NCBI GenBank assembly: GCA_000507305.1
Contig: DF239130.1
Location: forward strand, 186,001-250,000
Length of the DNA stretch: 64,000 nucleotides
Reading direction: 5' to 3'
From: Breviolum minutum Mf 1.05b.01
Taxonomy: Eukaryota > Sar > Dinophyceae > Suessiales > Symbiodiniaceae
The notes beneath the pieces are model-generated. The model saw nothing but the letters and a program-made list of their open reading frames with translations. It was not told the origin of the DNA and did not search any database. How positions within the stretch are numbered: position 1 is the stretch's first letter; the number at the start of each line of letters is the position of its first letter. A program made the translations under genes and the position numbers. This document shows positions 19,901-28,872 of this stretch, one piece after another.

Positions 19901-20760
19901 TCAGACGACGGATGCTGCGGAAAAGTCACTATCTGCTTATCACTTGCGAGGATGCAACGGTCAAGCTCATCTAACCCTTCGGATGCTTCTTTGACGAGTG
20001 CGAATGCTTGACGCTGTGTCTTTCCTGGTTCCCCCGCACGGCCGTCCCAAGATGCGTCCTCCACAGAGCCCGGTGCGACCCTGGGGTTCACCTTTGGGGG
20101 GTTGACACTTTTCTCCTTGCTGGGAAACCTGGGAAATTTTTCAACCCTTTCTGTCTCTCCATTGTCCGTTTCGAAGAGTTTGACCTGCTGAGGAACCGTT
20201 GTCTGTCCGTATTGTTCCCATGCTTCTTCAAACAATTTCATGTAAGAAGTTGAACCACTTGGGGGCATCAATGTATCCCTTGAATCAAAGACTTCTTTGA
20301 CCAACTTCTTCATGCATTCAATGGGGTCAACTTGAAGGGTGGTCACTGTCTTTCCCATGTGTTGGAAAACTTGTGATAACAACCAAAGTCCTTGTAGGGG
20401 TGATGCCATTTGACCTACTCCCGCCAGTTCTAGCTTCAACAACCCTTTGGTACCCACATGGTTCCCTGGTAAACAATTGGCCAAAGCAACTTCACTTGGG
20501 TGAAGATATCTCAATGCTTGGATTGTATCATTTCCCGAGGTCTTGGTATGGGGTAATGGTATCACCTGTCCGTATAGCCCCCGTGATTCCAATCTTTCCA
20601 TGCTAAACCCTTTGTCTCTACATCCACATTCACACCCTGAAAGTTGTGAACCCCAGCTATGGGTTGCCGTTGGGAGGGGTTTCATAAAATCCACAGCGTG
20701 CTTCTTTATACCCCCCGACATGGTATGGAAAATCCTGGTTTCATACAGTCTTAGTTCCAA
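16987..20760 (-). CDS. LINE ORF1: methyltransferase tail, Ulp1-like protease region, RRM-like region, coiled coil
   Basis: An unbroken 1,257-codon frame. Residues 40-130 resemble the C-terminal end of a C5-cytosine methyltransferase: Cys-rich CECGC (43-47), RYLHPSEVALANCLPG (84-99) like motif IX, and GVGQMASPLQGLWLL (114-128) where motif X is expected. Catalytic motifs I, IV and VI are absent, so it cannot methylate. Residues 519-590 resemble a Ulp1/C48-type cysteine protease (QHW at 521-523, QNDCGFQ at 574-580, C577 as candidate nucleophile). Residues 1024-1072 look RRM-like, DPW repeats lie at 1130-1138, and a Gln-rich coiled coil runs about 1148-1250, suiting RNA binding and multimerisation. 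The first codon is TTG inside the junction and the first ATG is at 20721, so the native start is probably lost. It ends in TGA in the same frame as ORF2. Domain names are from memory of family motifs. Confidence 0.75.
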   Translation of the reverse strand: MELRLYETRIFHTMSGGIKKHAVDFMKPLPTATHSWGSQLSGCECGCRDKGFSMERLESRGLYGQVIPLPHTKTSGNDTIQALRYLHPSEVALANCLPGNHVGTKGLLKLELAGVGQMASPLQGLWLLSQVFQHMGKTVTTLQVDPIECMKKLVKEVFDSRDTLMPPSGSTSYMKLFEEAWEQYGQTTVPQQVKLFETDNGETERVEKFPRFPSKEKSVNPPKVNPRVAPGSVEDASWDGRAGEPGKTQRQAFALVKEASEGLDELDRCILASDKQIVTFPQHPSSDQRVNCTEAFKRGAVPGFEAVPKKRPKIEEHVAASKKEDIDDKKTKGEEGKESSALLSNEDLVIEEQFPEQLQGDDSFQVIEVYLVGDQSAIEKIVAPKGTKCSQLIGAESRLQNKKTVQITDAVGQIIPETQQIEHGSILRCVTAQDKTDKKPDLRHDKRDILLWQQKGWTASDEMDFYRLKVDEIAKGSTFQGLILMDSPATATDFSFWVLQIAESLQHNNVEKTASFVLWNQHWVPIGIAHNNEGMEITTTPEAVGLFQRWAQHAWQNEANDIQWKTITCAHAFQNDCGFQTIAWIQAYVQNTAVTFVNGFEASQRRAAFHRHLEETSLAQEFVWCPLTLGGMMNPDEKLAQLLQDHGVAKTRCTECAANLMQSLGKSVIQQVLTSAKPWADLKARASMVRPPIRIVLADELQATIDRRIKEGGTVGRKNNKAKGRSKTNESFKLSADQIHIPKAVFCQADGIELEHIAASSIGSVSQGVVVANIEEALPYFQLQKPITTEGIALLILDFEDKRIPEQRELIKVPAICLETQEPILVQVAMLQIGSKQVGRNVPSQCLQIQEVANRVVRAMVYKDQYQGEWQDFLKHPVRQIMQNPIFAQHQQEILDVWDRQFLSIRMTKTPQAECAVFVVCIRVQSMVADVLCQVSGNEGLYCEPRSTTGRQPDDAYQVIWLPKKTFAEAQLAVRSSEVRTTLARSGDRYGLRVDNDKASGVHQLHRPEILFIQGTELKKFRVGPLPYGSTRQSIANVFRKWEWEARPIGPYAQSTDRAGMIWTVQAAKPPENLVYQLAHGDVLITSETPAGQLQSTPPLTVVASDKTIQCLKQTSKKDEKKDEKKNAPDPWLHYDPWQNSTKPSKEISVAQFAALQAKVEATIEQKLQKVQPDEPMSSASEGRISALEQRVHDLTTSVQTFQSQQTQQNQRMHAQIQAVDQKVEQQQQSIHQLLDSKSEDQMARIEQLFAKRARME

Positions 20761-20771
20761 CTAAACCACCA
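20760..20771. repeat. Target-site duplication, 5' side of the LINE
   Basis: Second copy of ACTAAACCACCA. It lies between the LINE 5' end and the tail of an older LINE fragment (20780-22091). Confidence 0.75.
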
Positions 20772-20779
20772 TTTGGGGT

Positions 20780-20795
20780 GACCTCGGCTGAGGTC
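20780..20795 (-). other. Hairpin in the 3' tail of the older LINE
   Basis: Perfect inverted repeat GACCTC-AGCC-GAGGTC, located between the end of the older ORF2 fragment and the junction with the young element; compare 12036-12055. Confidence 0.45.
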
Positions 20796-20982
20796 GTTAT
20801 AAATTGCCGCGGTCGTCTCGGTCTGCCAATCCGATGTGCGTCATCCCTTGTCAATATGACGGGTGTGAGCACCTTGCCGTAAAACTCAAAACCTGTACAA
20901 TAAAAAGATGAAATACCTTGTGATCATTGAATTGATCCACAGTGAAACTGGACTAAAGACACTTTCGATCCAACTGGCGTTT

Positions 20983-22091
20983 TCATCTTCTTTGTTTTCT
21001 TGTGCATGCTGCAGCGTTATATCTTGATTTGGGTGTGAGTTCCTCAAATACCACATGGGGGATACTGGGTTGAAGAGTCGATGGTTTGAATGGTTGACAC
21101 AAGCTTCCTTCGTTTCCACAATCCTTGAGATAAGGACGAACAAGTGTCATGGTCTCTAGACATTTTTGCATGTCTGGTCTTCTTGGAATACCCCCTGCAG
21201 GGGCATGAAATCCCAATTTATTCAAGCTACTGCAAGGCCATCTCTTATGTCTTTGAAATGTGGGTATGACTTCAATACCTGTAAGTGTCACAAGCTGTCT
21301 TAAAAGTTTTTCCATCATGTAGACCTGTGCGTTGGCCGATCTACTTTTTGGAGGCAACATATAAGCACTGTCTGAAAAGTAATCAACATACTGAACATGT
21401 CTTTCCCCAGAGTTGGTGGCCACTGGAAGAAGAGTGCCCGTAATGATATAGATGTTACAAATCAGTTCTAAATATGCACGCCCCAGTCGGCTGGGTTAGG
21501 TGGATTATTCCCATCGATAGAAGGCCACTTGATGGTTTGAAGCCATTTCCAAACAGTCATCGCATAAGATTTTCCAAGACTACACCCAACCACTTGTTCC
21601 TCAGGAGGGGGTTGTGCTAAGAAATAATCAGTGTTTTCACATTTCCAATTTACTAACCGATTTATGGCCTCATCATGCGACGAAATCTGCATTTGGCTAG
21701 GTTGACACACGTTCATTGACCCAGATATCTTGCTGGGAACTGCATCCACTGAATGCAAGTGCAACAAGTTGCTTTGTTGGTTTTCTTGCAAACATTTCAT
21801 TTGCTGCAAATTAAGATCAATGAGAAACCGATAAACCGCTGTCGTCCTCTACCCAATGACGCCAATCACTCTCGGGGATGCACTCTCTTGCAGTTGGCGT
21901 TCAAGCAATTTTGTCCCCACGGGCAAATCACTTGCCTCTTCTTGCCCATTTGTGAGCTCTTGTATAAAAATTGCCCAGAAGAATGGTGATTCTCCAGCGA
22001 TCGCCATGATAGTTCTCTTTAGGGTTTTTGCCATCAACTTGCCTTGGGAACAATTATCCCAGGACCGACACGTTCCGAATCTGTGAATCAA
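20983..22091 (-). pseudogene. 3' end of a second, older LINE ORF2 (broken)
   Basis: Three minus-strand open pieces line up with the post-RNase-H tail of dinoflagellate-type LINE ORF2. They include KWLQTIKWP, LELICNIYIITGTLLPVATN and RQLVTLTGIEV, equivalent to WLSTLE, WFELNTIFE...LPVATKE and LMQVTGREC in the young element. An in-frame TAG near 21850 and a one-base shift near 21468 (CATATTTAG) break it. The remaining body of this element is missing upstream. I first considered an intron at 21423-21470 but the frame continues through it, so this is decay, not splicing. Confidence 0.6.
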
Positions 22092-22439
22092 AACACATCA
22101 CCCGGGGGGAACACCACTTTTTGCGGGTGAGTTTTTTCAACAAAACAACATGAAGAAAAAAAACACATCCCGTTTTACATCAACCGGCAAATTGCCGGAA
22201 GATGCAATGAATCTGGTACTCCTTAGCTAGCAGCTAGAAATGAAAAGGATTTTGATAGTTCCACCATGTTCCAACCCCTCTCGGTCCACTGTATCCACGT
22301 CATACCTGCACGTCTCATTTCTGGAGAAATTGTGTTCCTTAGTCGCAAACCACTCGATGGTTGGATCTTACTTCCTCCAAAAGCCATGGTTGAAAACCGA
22401 ACAAAAACATGTGGTTTCCCCAAAGCGGTCATCCCAATA

Positions 22440-22548
22440 CTGTTGATGGAAGACATCCCAAACAAACCACCTGTATAAACCCCTGTAAATAGTGGGATAT
22501 TCTATATACATATCAACCGGCTACTAGCCGGATTTCAGCCATGAAGAG
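22440..22548. repeat. Family D palindrome, copy 4
   Basis: TA on both sides; right arm decayed to AGCCATGAAGAG. Confidence 0.7.
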
Positions 22549-22585
22549 TAGGAACGGTAATACATAGAATATTTCATAGGGATAC

Positions 22586-22682
22586 GAGTTGGTGGTTTCA
22601 ACCCATTTGAAAAATATTAGTCAAAATGGGAATCTTCCCCAAATAGGGGTGAAAATAAAAAATGTTTGAAACCACCTCCTAG
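22586..22682 (+). repeat. Family A palindrome, copy 6
   Basis: Near-consensus interior; right end CCACCTCCTAG. Confidence 0.8.
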
Positions 22683-22821
22683 GATAAGTTACATCCAAAT
22701 ACTATAGGTATGTTGTGAGAGATCAGGTCAGCAATGAGCAACCTTGAACAGCCAGTAGATTGCTTCATCACGGTGGCTTATAGAAAATAATCCCGAAATA
22801 GAACTGGGTACACAAACATGT

Positions 22822-22970
22822 GAGCCACGGAAAAAGGGCCCCTTAGTTACTTTCTATGAGTCATCCTGGTTGGTTAATAGGGATCCTTATGGCGGTTTAT
22901 TATCATCCCTATATAGCTGGGTAGTATAATCCCCTATATAACCCCATGAACCAGGGTTTTTTCATTGCTC
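22822..22970 (+). repeat. Family B repeat, copy 6
   Basis: Complete, with ATGT on both sides (22818-22821 and 22971-22974). Confidence 0.8.
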
Positions 22971-22989
22971 ATGTGTGTGTGTTTTAGGT

Positions 22990-23125
22990 GTACTAGGGTG
23001 TCCGTGGAAGTGATCGTAACTAGTTAGTAAGTTGGTTTGTAAACTATTTAGGGGAGGTATCCAACCTACTTATATAGGGGTTAGGACATCCATTGACTAA
23101 GTACCATGGACCCCAATGAGTAGCA
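22990..23125 (+). repeat. Family F repeat, copy 4
   Basis: GTGTCCGTGGAAGTGATCGT to GGACATCCATTGACTAAGTA. Confidence 0.75.
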
Positions 23126-23171
23126 TTTCCCCCGTATGCAGCTGAAAGCATTAGGGCATTCTTTCTCAATG

Positions 23172-23255
23172 GTCCCTTAGTAACTTAGTAAGGCCTTATT
23201 AAGGGCATATTAATTATAACCATTGGTTTCCCTTAATTAAACCCTTATTTCTGGG
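23172..23255. repeat. Family K palindrome, copy 2
   Basis: AAGGCCTTATTAAGGGC to AATTAAACCCTTATTTCTGG. Confidence 0.65.
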
Positions 23256-23431
23256 TGGGGACGTCAGGGTGGGGGTCGACCAGCCATGATGCATACGGCA
23301 TCCAGGGAGACATGAACCTGGCAAACCCTTACGAGACGGCCGATTCATCTCTTCGTAAATATCGGCATGGGCATTTCAAGACAAGGGGCTCCCAACAAAA
23401 CCCACAACAAAAAGCAAAAAAAGATAAAAAG

Positions 23432-23462
23432 GCAACAACAACAACAACAACAACAACAACAA
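23432..23462. repeat. (CAA)n microsatellite
   Basis: Ten uninterrupted CAA/AAC units in an A-rich stretch. Confidence 0.9.
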
Positions 23463-23699
23463 AATCTTGGAGTTTTAGGATAAGTCAGATTTTTGAAAAC
23501 AGCTTGGTCAGATTATTGTGCCCCCCCAAAAAAACCCAAGATTTTTCCACCCAACTTTGTTTTGAACACAGCCCTAAGAGAAGACCAGCGCTTGACCCTT
23601 GAGTGGACCAAAACCGAGGTACTTGGCATTGTAAGCAATACCATTCCTCAGGTTTGCCTTAGTTTGACTATTCCCATGTAGGATCCATGGGACTGCAAT

Positions 23700-24085
23700 G
23701 TATTTATCTACATTTTTGGTGATGTTTATGGGTAAATGTGGGGTAAATGAAACAAACGTCCCATTTTCTCCTGTGGGTATGGTACATATACGTATCCATG
23801 AATAGTTGAGTTTTATCGTAAATTAGTAGGTAACGGTAACCGTACAAACGTCCCATGGATCCTATTAGAGATGCGAAGTCCCTCTCAGTAGCAGTCACAG
23901 ACCCATGACGGAACCATGTATTATGGTATACGGTATATTTACCTACATGTACTAATGAAACCCATAAAAACCAACATACAATTTGCAAATCATGGTATTT
24001 CCCTACGAATTGTTCATAAACATCAACTTTCAACCATATTAAATAGCAGGTAAATATACAACCATCCCATGGATTTCCATGGGAA
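23700..24085. repeat. Family I repeats, degenerate cluster
   Basis: Repeated fragments of GGTAAATGT and TATTTACCTACATGTA around GGATCCATGG; at least two copies overlap. Confidence 0.5.
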
Positions 24086-24575
24086 AATGACTCCGTTTAG
24101 ATTGGGAAAAAACCCGAGCCGAAGACGGCCGTAAAATCCCTAAACCTTAGGATTTGCCATCATTTTTTTGCATCCAACATTTCGGGGATAGGGACCTAGT
24201 ACTTGTTGGTTGAAAGTACTTACGGTACAGAAAATGTGTCTTTTGTAACATGGAAAACAGGACCATCACCAACGAAAATCCATGATGTCGACATCCCCTA
24301 GACATCCAAAATGCCCCCCAGTCATACCTGGTGTTTGGAGGTGTGAAAGGTACCCCTAAAAAAGTCTCCTCAGAAGATGTTTTTTGGGGGGTTCATGTAC
24401 CCTACTCATCATGTGGCACTGGATGTCTAGGGATAGGTATCAAGGGAGGAAAAAGGACCAAAGAAAAATGTTCCAAGCGGTTGGATACCAACATTTTTTT
24501 GAATAACTGGGTGATTTCACCGAAAAAAAACATCAGTAAATGGATACGGGTACCCACTTGTACAAACATGTAGAG

Positions 24576-24680
24576 CCCTAGGAAACTTTGGATCCTCCAA
24601 AATTGAGGGGCGTGACTCTGTTTTTGGCAGTTCTTTTGGATCTCCAAACCACCAGTTTTGAGATCCTATGAGTCTTAGGG
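24576..24680. repeat. Family J palindrome, copy 4
   Basis: CCCTAGGAAACTTTGG to GAGTCTTAGGG; interior ATCTCCAAACCACCAGTTTT as at 47123. Confidence 0.7.
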
Positions 24681-24718
24681 AAGCTTGGATAAAATTTCAG
24701 CCATGTTACCGAACAAGC

Positions 24719-24883
24719 GAGCCACGAAAAAACACTCGGATACTTTCCATGAAATACTGGCTGTTTAATAGGGATCCCTTTATTGCCTTTTTACAATCCA
24801 TATATAATTTGGTAGTGTTTCATCCTATTATATATTACCTTAAACAACCAGGTGCCCTTTTTTCATCTTTTTTCATTGCTCGA
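24719..24883 (+). repeat. Family B repeat, copy 7
   Basis: Complete from GAGCCACGAAAAAA to TTTTTTCATTGCTC, with a longer T-rich right part. Confidence 0.8.
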
Positions 24884-24907
24884 GTGAAAGTACCCATCAA
24901 ATGCAAC

Positions 24908-25060
24908 CTTTTGAAATTATGTACTCTGAAAGTGTGGCGATGTGTTCGATGAGGGGCCTGGCAGATTCAGTCAACCCCTTGAAACGATCCTCTTGATTGG
25001 CCTTGCGTTTCTGTTGACTTGCAGTACCTGGATCTTCCTTTTGTGCATGCGATTTGTGCC
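24908..25060 (-). CDS. Exon-like block, unrecognised
   Basis: A 51-codon minus-strand frame, Lys/Glu/Gln-rich at first (SHAQKEDPGTASQQKRK) then RFKGLTESARPLIEHIA. It is bounded by TTTTTTTTTGGTGAAAAG upstream and AAAAG|GTTGCA downstream. A family L repeat lies directly upstream (25061-25110), as for the block at 28511-28820. Confidence 0.4.
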
Positions 25061-25112
25061 TTTTCACCAAAAAAAAACCTACCAAAAGGCAGAACATGTT
25101 CATATCTAGAAG
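25061..25112 (-). repeat. Family L repeat, copy 1
   Basis: Minus strand: CTTCTAGATATGAACATGTT then TGCCTTTTGGTAGG, ending where the exon-like block 24908-25060 begins. Confidence 0.65.
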
Positions 25113-25243
25113 CTAAATGTACATAAATTAAATGACAACGCTTACTGTACGACCAAAAGCCATAAGGATCTCAAAAACAAGTCTTCGTTGAAGCAGCTGT
25201 AGTCGAATACATGAATCATGGCTAGTCAACCAACCCCCCTAAC

Positions 25244-25356
25244 GCACCTCCCCAGAAATAAGGCCTTCTGATCAGGGCTTGGCTTAACCATTGGTGTACC
25301 ATTTTCCCTTAATAGGGCCGGCTATTCAGCCCTTATTTCTGAGCGGGGTACGTGAT
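25244..25356. repeat. Family K palindrome, copy 3
   Basis: CCCCAGAAATAAGGCCTT to GCCCTTATTTCTGAGCGGGG. Confidence 0.75.
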
Positions 25357-25401
25357 CGGGGGGGGGTAGGTTGACTAGCCATGAATGTATAGGTAACATC
25401 A

Positions 25402-25616
25402 TACTGATTGATTGTTTAATAGGGATCCTGGTAATGGTTCCATCAGAATCCCCAAAAAACTGGGTAGTATCATCCCGTGTATAAGTTTTTCCAAAAATAG
25501 GGGTACCCCAAAATGGATGGTTTAGAATGGAACACCCTATTAAAATAGATGATTTGGGGGTACCCCCATTTTTGGAAACATCCATATACATTATATACGC
25601 TTTCTTCATTGCTCAA
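25402..25616 (+). repeat. Family B repeat, copy 8, interrupted by family E
   Basis: The halves flank the family E element 25484-25583; right end CTTTCTTCATTGCTC. Confidence 0.75.
25484..25583 (+). repeat. Family E palindrome, copy 1 (inside family B)
   Basis: AGTTTTTCCAAAAATAGGGG to CCATTTTTGGAAACATCC; interior CAAAATGGATGGTTTAGAA. Confidence 0.85.
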
Positions 25617-25865
25617 ATGATGGTGGCTTATTTCACTCTCAATCACTCCGAGCTTCCTTTAGGTCCAGGTGTTCTAGAACGATCCTAAGCTGGCCAGCAT
25701 TGAGACGGTCCACCCAGCCATGAATCAACCCTACCCATAGGAATCCTGGTGTATTGCGGTGTATTTACCTACATGACTGGTTGATTTTATGGGTAAACGT
25801 AGCGAACATATAAGCAGTCCGATTGGATCCAATTGGGTGACACAAACATGTGTGTCTGCTTTAGG

Positions 25866-26005
25866 TGTACTACGGTATCCGTAGAAGTGATCCTAACTTC
25901 CAAAAGAAAGTCTGTTTAGATCACCTATTTAGGGGACGTAAACAACCTATTCATATAGGGTTTAGGACATCCATTTACAAAGTACCATGGACATCCCAGT
26001 AGATT
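25866..26005 (+). repeat. Family F repeat, copy 5
   Basis: GTATCCGTAGAAGTGATCCT to GGACATCCATTTACAAAGTA. Confidence 0.75.
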
Positions 26006-26189
26006 CCGGAATACCTCTTCCGGCACTTCTCTTTCCGGCACTTTTTGATGATGATGTTCCGAAACAAATATACCCATAGGTTCGGTTGGCCGTAATGCTA
26101 CCAAACCAATAACAAATGAAATGATTCACCCTTGGAGTATGTAACCCCGGTGGTCCAAAACCCATGTCTGTTAAAAAGATAGGTCTTCA

Positions 26190-26282
26190 CCAAGTCGACT
26201 CTTATTTTTAAGTGGGGAAGTCTAATCATCCAAAATTGGGGAATGTACTGTTGATAGTGGGCTTGACTTCCAGGGTGTATGT
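26190..26282 (+). repeat. Family C repeat, copy 1
   Basis: CACCAAGTCGACT, CATCCAAAATTGGGG and GCTTGACTTCCAGGG in order. Confidence 0.65.
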
Positions 26283-26289
26283 TTATCAC

Positions 26290-27010
26290 TCTATCGTTTC
26301 AATTGCCAAGATTCTCTCCACACGGCCGTTGCCATTCAAAGGTGGAGGATGAGTTTTTTAGTGCTACACCAGTGGCGGCTCCAAGGTCTTTTTTTGAGGT
26401 CAAGGCAGTTTGACAATTTTTTTGGGGGGGTTTTGGGGAAACCTTGAGCCAAAAAGGCAACAACGTGAACAGTTTGCCAAAGACGCTTTGGGCAGGTTTT
26501 TGGTGCGATTTTTTTTTTCTCTATGGGGAGAATCCAATGGAATTATTGAGGAAACAAAAAATGATCTAAACAACTGGAACTCTCTTCTAAAGATTTTACA
26601 TCATTTGAAACCTAACACCAACAACAAACCAAAATAGTTTCAAAAGAAGCTTTCCTTCTCTAATGGCCATCGTTTTCGGGTCGAAAATAGCGGGCTGAAG
26701 GGCTTGTTTTCCAGCTTTTACGGCCATTATTCCTTTCCAACCCCTCCCAATTTTCCGCTGGTGGGATGAAACACGATACCAAACCTGAACAAACATATTA
26801 AGGCAAGTCGTCAAATTGTACATCATGTGTCCAAGATTATAAATCTTGGAAGTCCAAGTCAACCATTGCCCAATAAATTGGGTTAGACTATTATATAATT
26901 TCTACCAAAAAACAATGGGTTATTTCCTTACTATCATTATTGTGTTACTTTTGATATAAAAATCAATAATTAAGAAGACTCTATATCCAATATCCTAACA
27001 TCTAAGATCT
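26290..27010. other. No gene recognised
   Basis: Low-complexity G- and T-runs, then AT-rich sequence; nothing supported. Confidence 0.5.
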
Positions 27011-27052
27011 TGACACTATGTTATTTCCTGACTTCGTTTGCAACATACCCGG

Positions 27053-27115
27053 ATCTTCTAGATATGTAAAATGTCCGCCTTTTAGGGAGGTTACCTTTTT
27101 GGAAAAAAACAACAA
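27053..27115 (+). repeat. Family L repeat, copy 2
   Basis: CTTCTAGATATGTAAAATGT then CCGCCTTTTAGGGAGG. Confidence 0.6.
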
Positions 27116-27238
27116 CAACTTTACACGCAAAAGGTCAGATCCAGGTATGTTTTCAAAAAAAAACAGGTCTTCTACCAAAAAAAATGTTTGGTTAAAGTAG
27201 GGAATTCGAAAAAAACATCAAACCTAGGGGATTGTTAC

Positions 27239-27341
27239 CTGGTTGGTGGTTGAACCAACCCATCTGAAAAATATAAGTCAAATTGGAAATCTTCTCCAAA
27301 TTTCGGGGTGAAAATAAAACATATCTGAAACCACAACCTAG
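27239..27341 (+). repeat. Family A palindrome, copy 7
   Basis: Left arm altered (GGTGGTTGAACCAACCC); interior carries the TTTCGGGGTG variant. Confidence 0.75.
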
Positions 27342-27401
27342 ACAAACATTGGGGATTATTGTTGTGATATCATGGGATTCTAAGGCCTAAGAGTTTTTGC
27401 C

Positions 27402-27510
27402 CTCAAAAGAAATAAGGCCATCTTTATAGGGGTGTTAGTTACGGACAAGGAGGGCTCATAACTACTACCCGTCTTAAGGCCGGCTATTTCCCGGCAGAAA
27501 CTTGGCATGC
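27402..27510. repeat. Family K palindrome, copy 4
   Basis: CAAAAGAAATAAGGCC to GGCCGGCTATTTCCCGGCAG. Confidence 0.6.
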
Positions 27511-27579
27511 CACTTAGATTCCTTTGATAATAGTCGGCTTGACTTCCAAGGTAAACAATCCAAGAAAAATCTTTAAACA

Positions 27580-27695
27580 CCTATTGGGATGTCCATGGTA
27601 CTTAGTAAATGGATGTCCTTTCACCCCCATATCAGTAAGTTGTTTACGTCCCCTAAATAGGTGACAAAAACCTACGGTCACTTCCATGGGCCCAC
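27580..27695 (-). repeat. Family F repeat, copy 6 (inverted)
   Basis: GTCCATGGTACTTAGTAAAT first, then GTCACTTCCATGGGCCC. Confidence 0.7.
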
Positions 27696-27704
27696 CCTAG
27701 TACC

Positions 27705-27788
27705 AACCCAACTTTGATAGGGATCCTTGCAATGGTTTAGTTTATGATAGCTCCCACACAACTGGGCCGTATAAACAGGTATATAACG
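27705..27788 (+). repeat. Family B repeat, copy 9, partial
   Basis: Core TAGGGATCCTTGCAATGG and ACTGGGCCGTATAA, ending just before the candidate exon 27798-27890. Confidence 0.55.
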
Positions 27789-27797
27789 CAGAATCAC

Positions 27798-27890
27798 CTT
27801 GCAAGTTTTCTCTTCCCCCTCTTTCAACCCACCATGGGTTCCCCAAACTGCAGCGGCTGCCACCACCTGGCGCGGCTGAACGGCGGTTCC
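27798..27890 (-). CDS. Candidate internal exon, 93 nt, phase 0
   Basis: 31 codons on the minus strand (RQVVAAAAVWGTHGG then LKEGEEKTCK) between CATTTCCAAAG and TGCAAG|GTGATT, with intact AG and GT borders and matching phase. Ala-rich, charged C-terminal part; no family recognised. Confidence 0.45.
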
Positions 27891-28510
27891 CTTTGGAAAT
27901 GATAGGTTTTCCACCATTTTTAACTCACATCTCGCCGCCAAACTTGAAGTTGGGTGGTTGGAATTTTGCAAGGTAGAACTAATTCATTTTCGACCAGCAC
28001 TTCGGTTGGAAAACGGTATCCGGTTTAAATATGGTTCTTCATTGTGATGAATCCCTTTCTGAAAGATGGATCAAACATCATTGTACTAATGTGAGATTCT
28101 GGAGAGTTACTTGAAAAACGATGTTTCGGAATACTTGTTTTTTTAGGCATAGCTGCATTTGCTTGGTACCTGAAGCAGTTTCACAAAATACCTAAATCTT
28201 CCAAGCGTGTAAAAATTTTGCCTTTTCAGCACATTGGACGGACCCTGAGTATCGGAAAAAAACGTCCAGCAAATGCCACCTGGACATGGCCAACCGCCTT
28301 GCGTATTCCATGTGCAGCTTTGCAAACCACTTTTTTTGTAAAACCTGAGAAGCGGACAGTCGTAAATTGGACTTGCATCTGCCACCATGGCTTACAAAGC
28401 TCAGACTTAAAGGATCGAAGACCTCCAAGCTCGCTCACAGCTGGTCTGGAGGTAATGGTGCTGGGCACGTCGGCCTGGTTGGAAGGGAGGTGCAGGAAAA
28501 CGAATGCCCC

Positions 28511-28820
28511 TTAGAATTCGTCCCACCTCCCCCTATCAGCCTCCTCATCCTCATTGCAGACATCCTCACCATCGTGATTTGAGCCAGCGCCATGTGCCAA
28601 AATGGCTACCTCGCCAGCAAAGGAAATGCCAAGCTTGTCTTGCTTACCTGGCTAAAAACCATTGACCTTCAATTAAATAATGCTCGCTCAGCTCGCTACC
28701 ATCTTCATCCACCCCAACTTCCTCACGCGCCCTGTACTGTTGCTTGACAACGTGGTGCCACACCCAGGTGCAAAGTGGAGCACGTTTTCTTTCATTTCTT
28801 GTGTTGACGATTTGGCACTG
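28511..28820 (-). pseudogene. Coding remnant or exon with a one-base shift, unrecognised
   Basis: From the acceptor-like GGTAGGCAG (28821) the minus strand reads VVKQQYRAREEVGVDEDGSE then LSEHYLIEGQWFLA. At 28648 a perfect donor (CAG|GTAAGC) occurs, but the next frame continues at once with ISFAGEVAILAHGAG and an acidic end (VCNEDEEADRGRWDEF) to TAA at 28511. Either this is a spliced exon with retained coding downstream, or an intronless frame with one extra base. The second reading keeps protein-like sequence on both sides and I favour it slightly. Confidence 0.4.
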
Positions 28821-28872
28821 CTGCCTACCCAAAAAACCTCCCAAAAGGCAGACATTTTACGTATCTAGAAGA
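28821..28872 (-). repeat. Family L repeat, copy 3
   Basis: Minus strand: TCTAGATACGTAAAATGTCT then GCCTTTTGGGAGG, directly before the coding remnant 28511-28820. Confidence 0.65.

Larger units (their letters stand above)
12006..20759 (-). mobile_element. Young 5'-truncated non-LTR retrotransposon (LINE)
   Basis: An 8.75-kb minus-strand element with a long ORF1, then ORF2 carrying apurinic-type endonuclease, reverse transcriptase, CCHC-like finger and RNase H modules, in the order of a LINE. It is bounded by an exact 12-bp direct repeat (ACTAAACCACCA on the plus strand) at 11994-12005 and 20760-20771, which I read as the target-site duplication. There is no poly(A); the 3' end is two tandem copies of CGGAAAGAG (minus strand), as in LINE clades ending in short tandem repeats. 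The 5' end lies inside a methyltransferase-like domain with the frame open through the junction, so the copy is probably 5'-truncated, as is common for target-primed reverse transcription. Visible lesions are a TGA between the ORFs, an A9 frameshift and one TAA. No repeat of families A-P lies inside. Confidence 0.85.

Noticed and set aside
20772-20900. RIGRPRRPRQF upstream of ORF1 read as methyltransferase motif VIII
   Set aside because: It is outside the element defined by the 12-bp duplication and lies in the 3' tail of the older LINE; the resemblance is short.
21423-21470. A 49-nt GC-AG intron in the older LINE fragment
   Set aside because: The downstream frame continues through it with LELICNIYIITGTLLPV, matching the LINE tail, so a one-base frameshift is the better explanation.
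25322-25609. A 95-codon minus-strand protein
   Set aside because: It is a translation of a family E palindrome nested in family B, not a gene.
28594-28610. GTAGCCATTTTGGC on the minus strand, a 14-nt match to the dinoflagellate spliced leader
   Set aside because: It lies inside a protein-like frame (EVAILAH) that explains it, and the rest of the leader is absent, so it is not good evidence of a retroposed trans-spliced mRNA.
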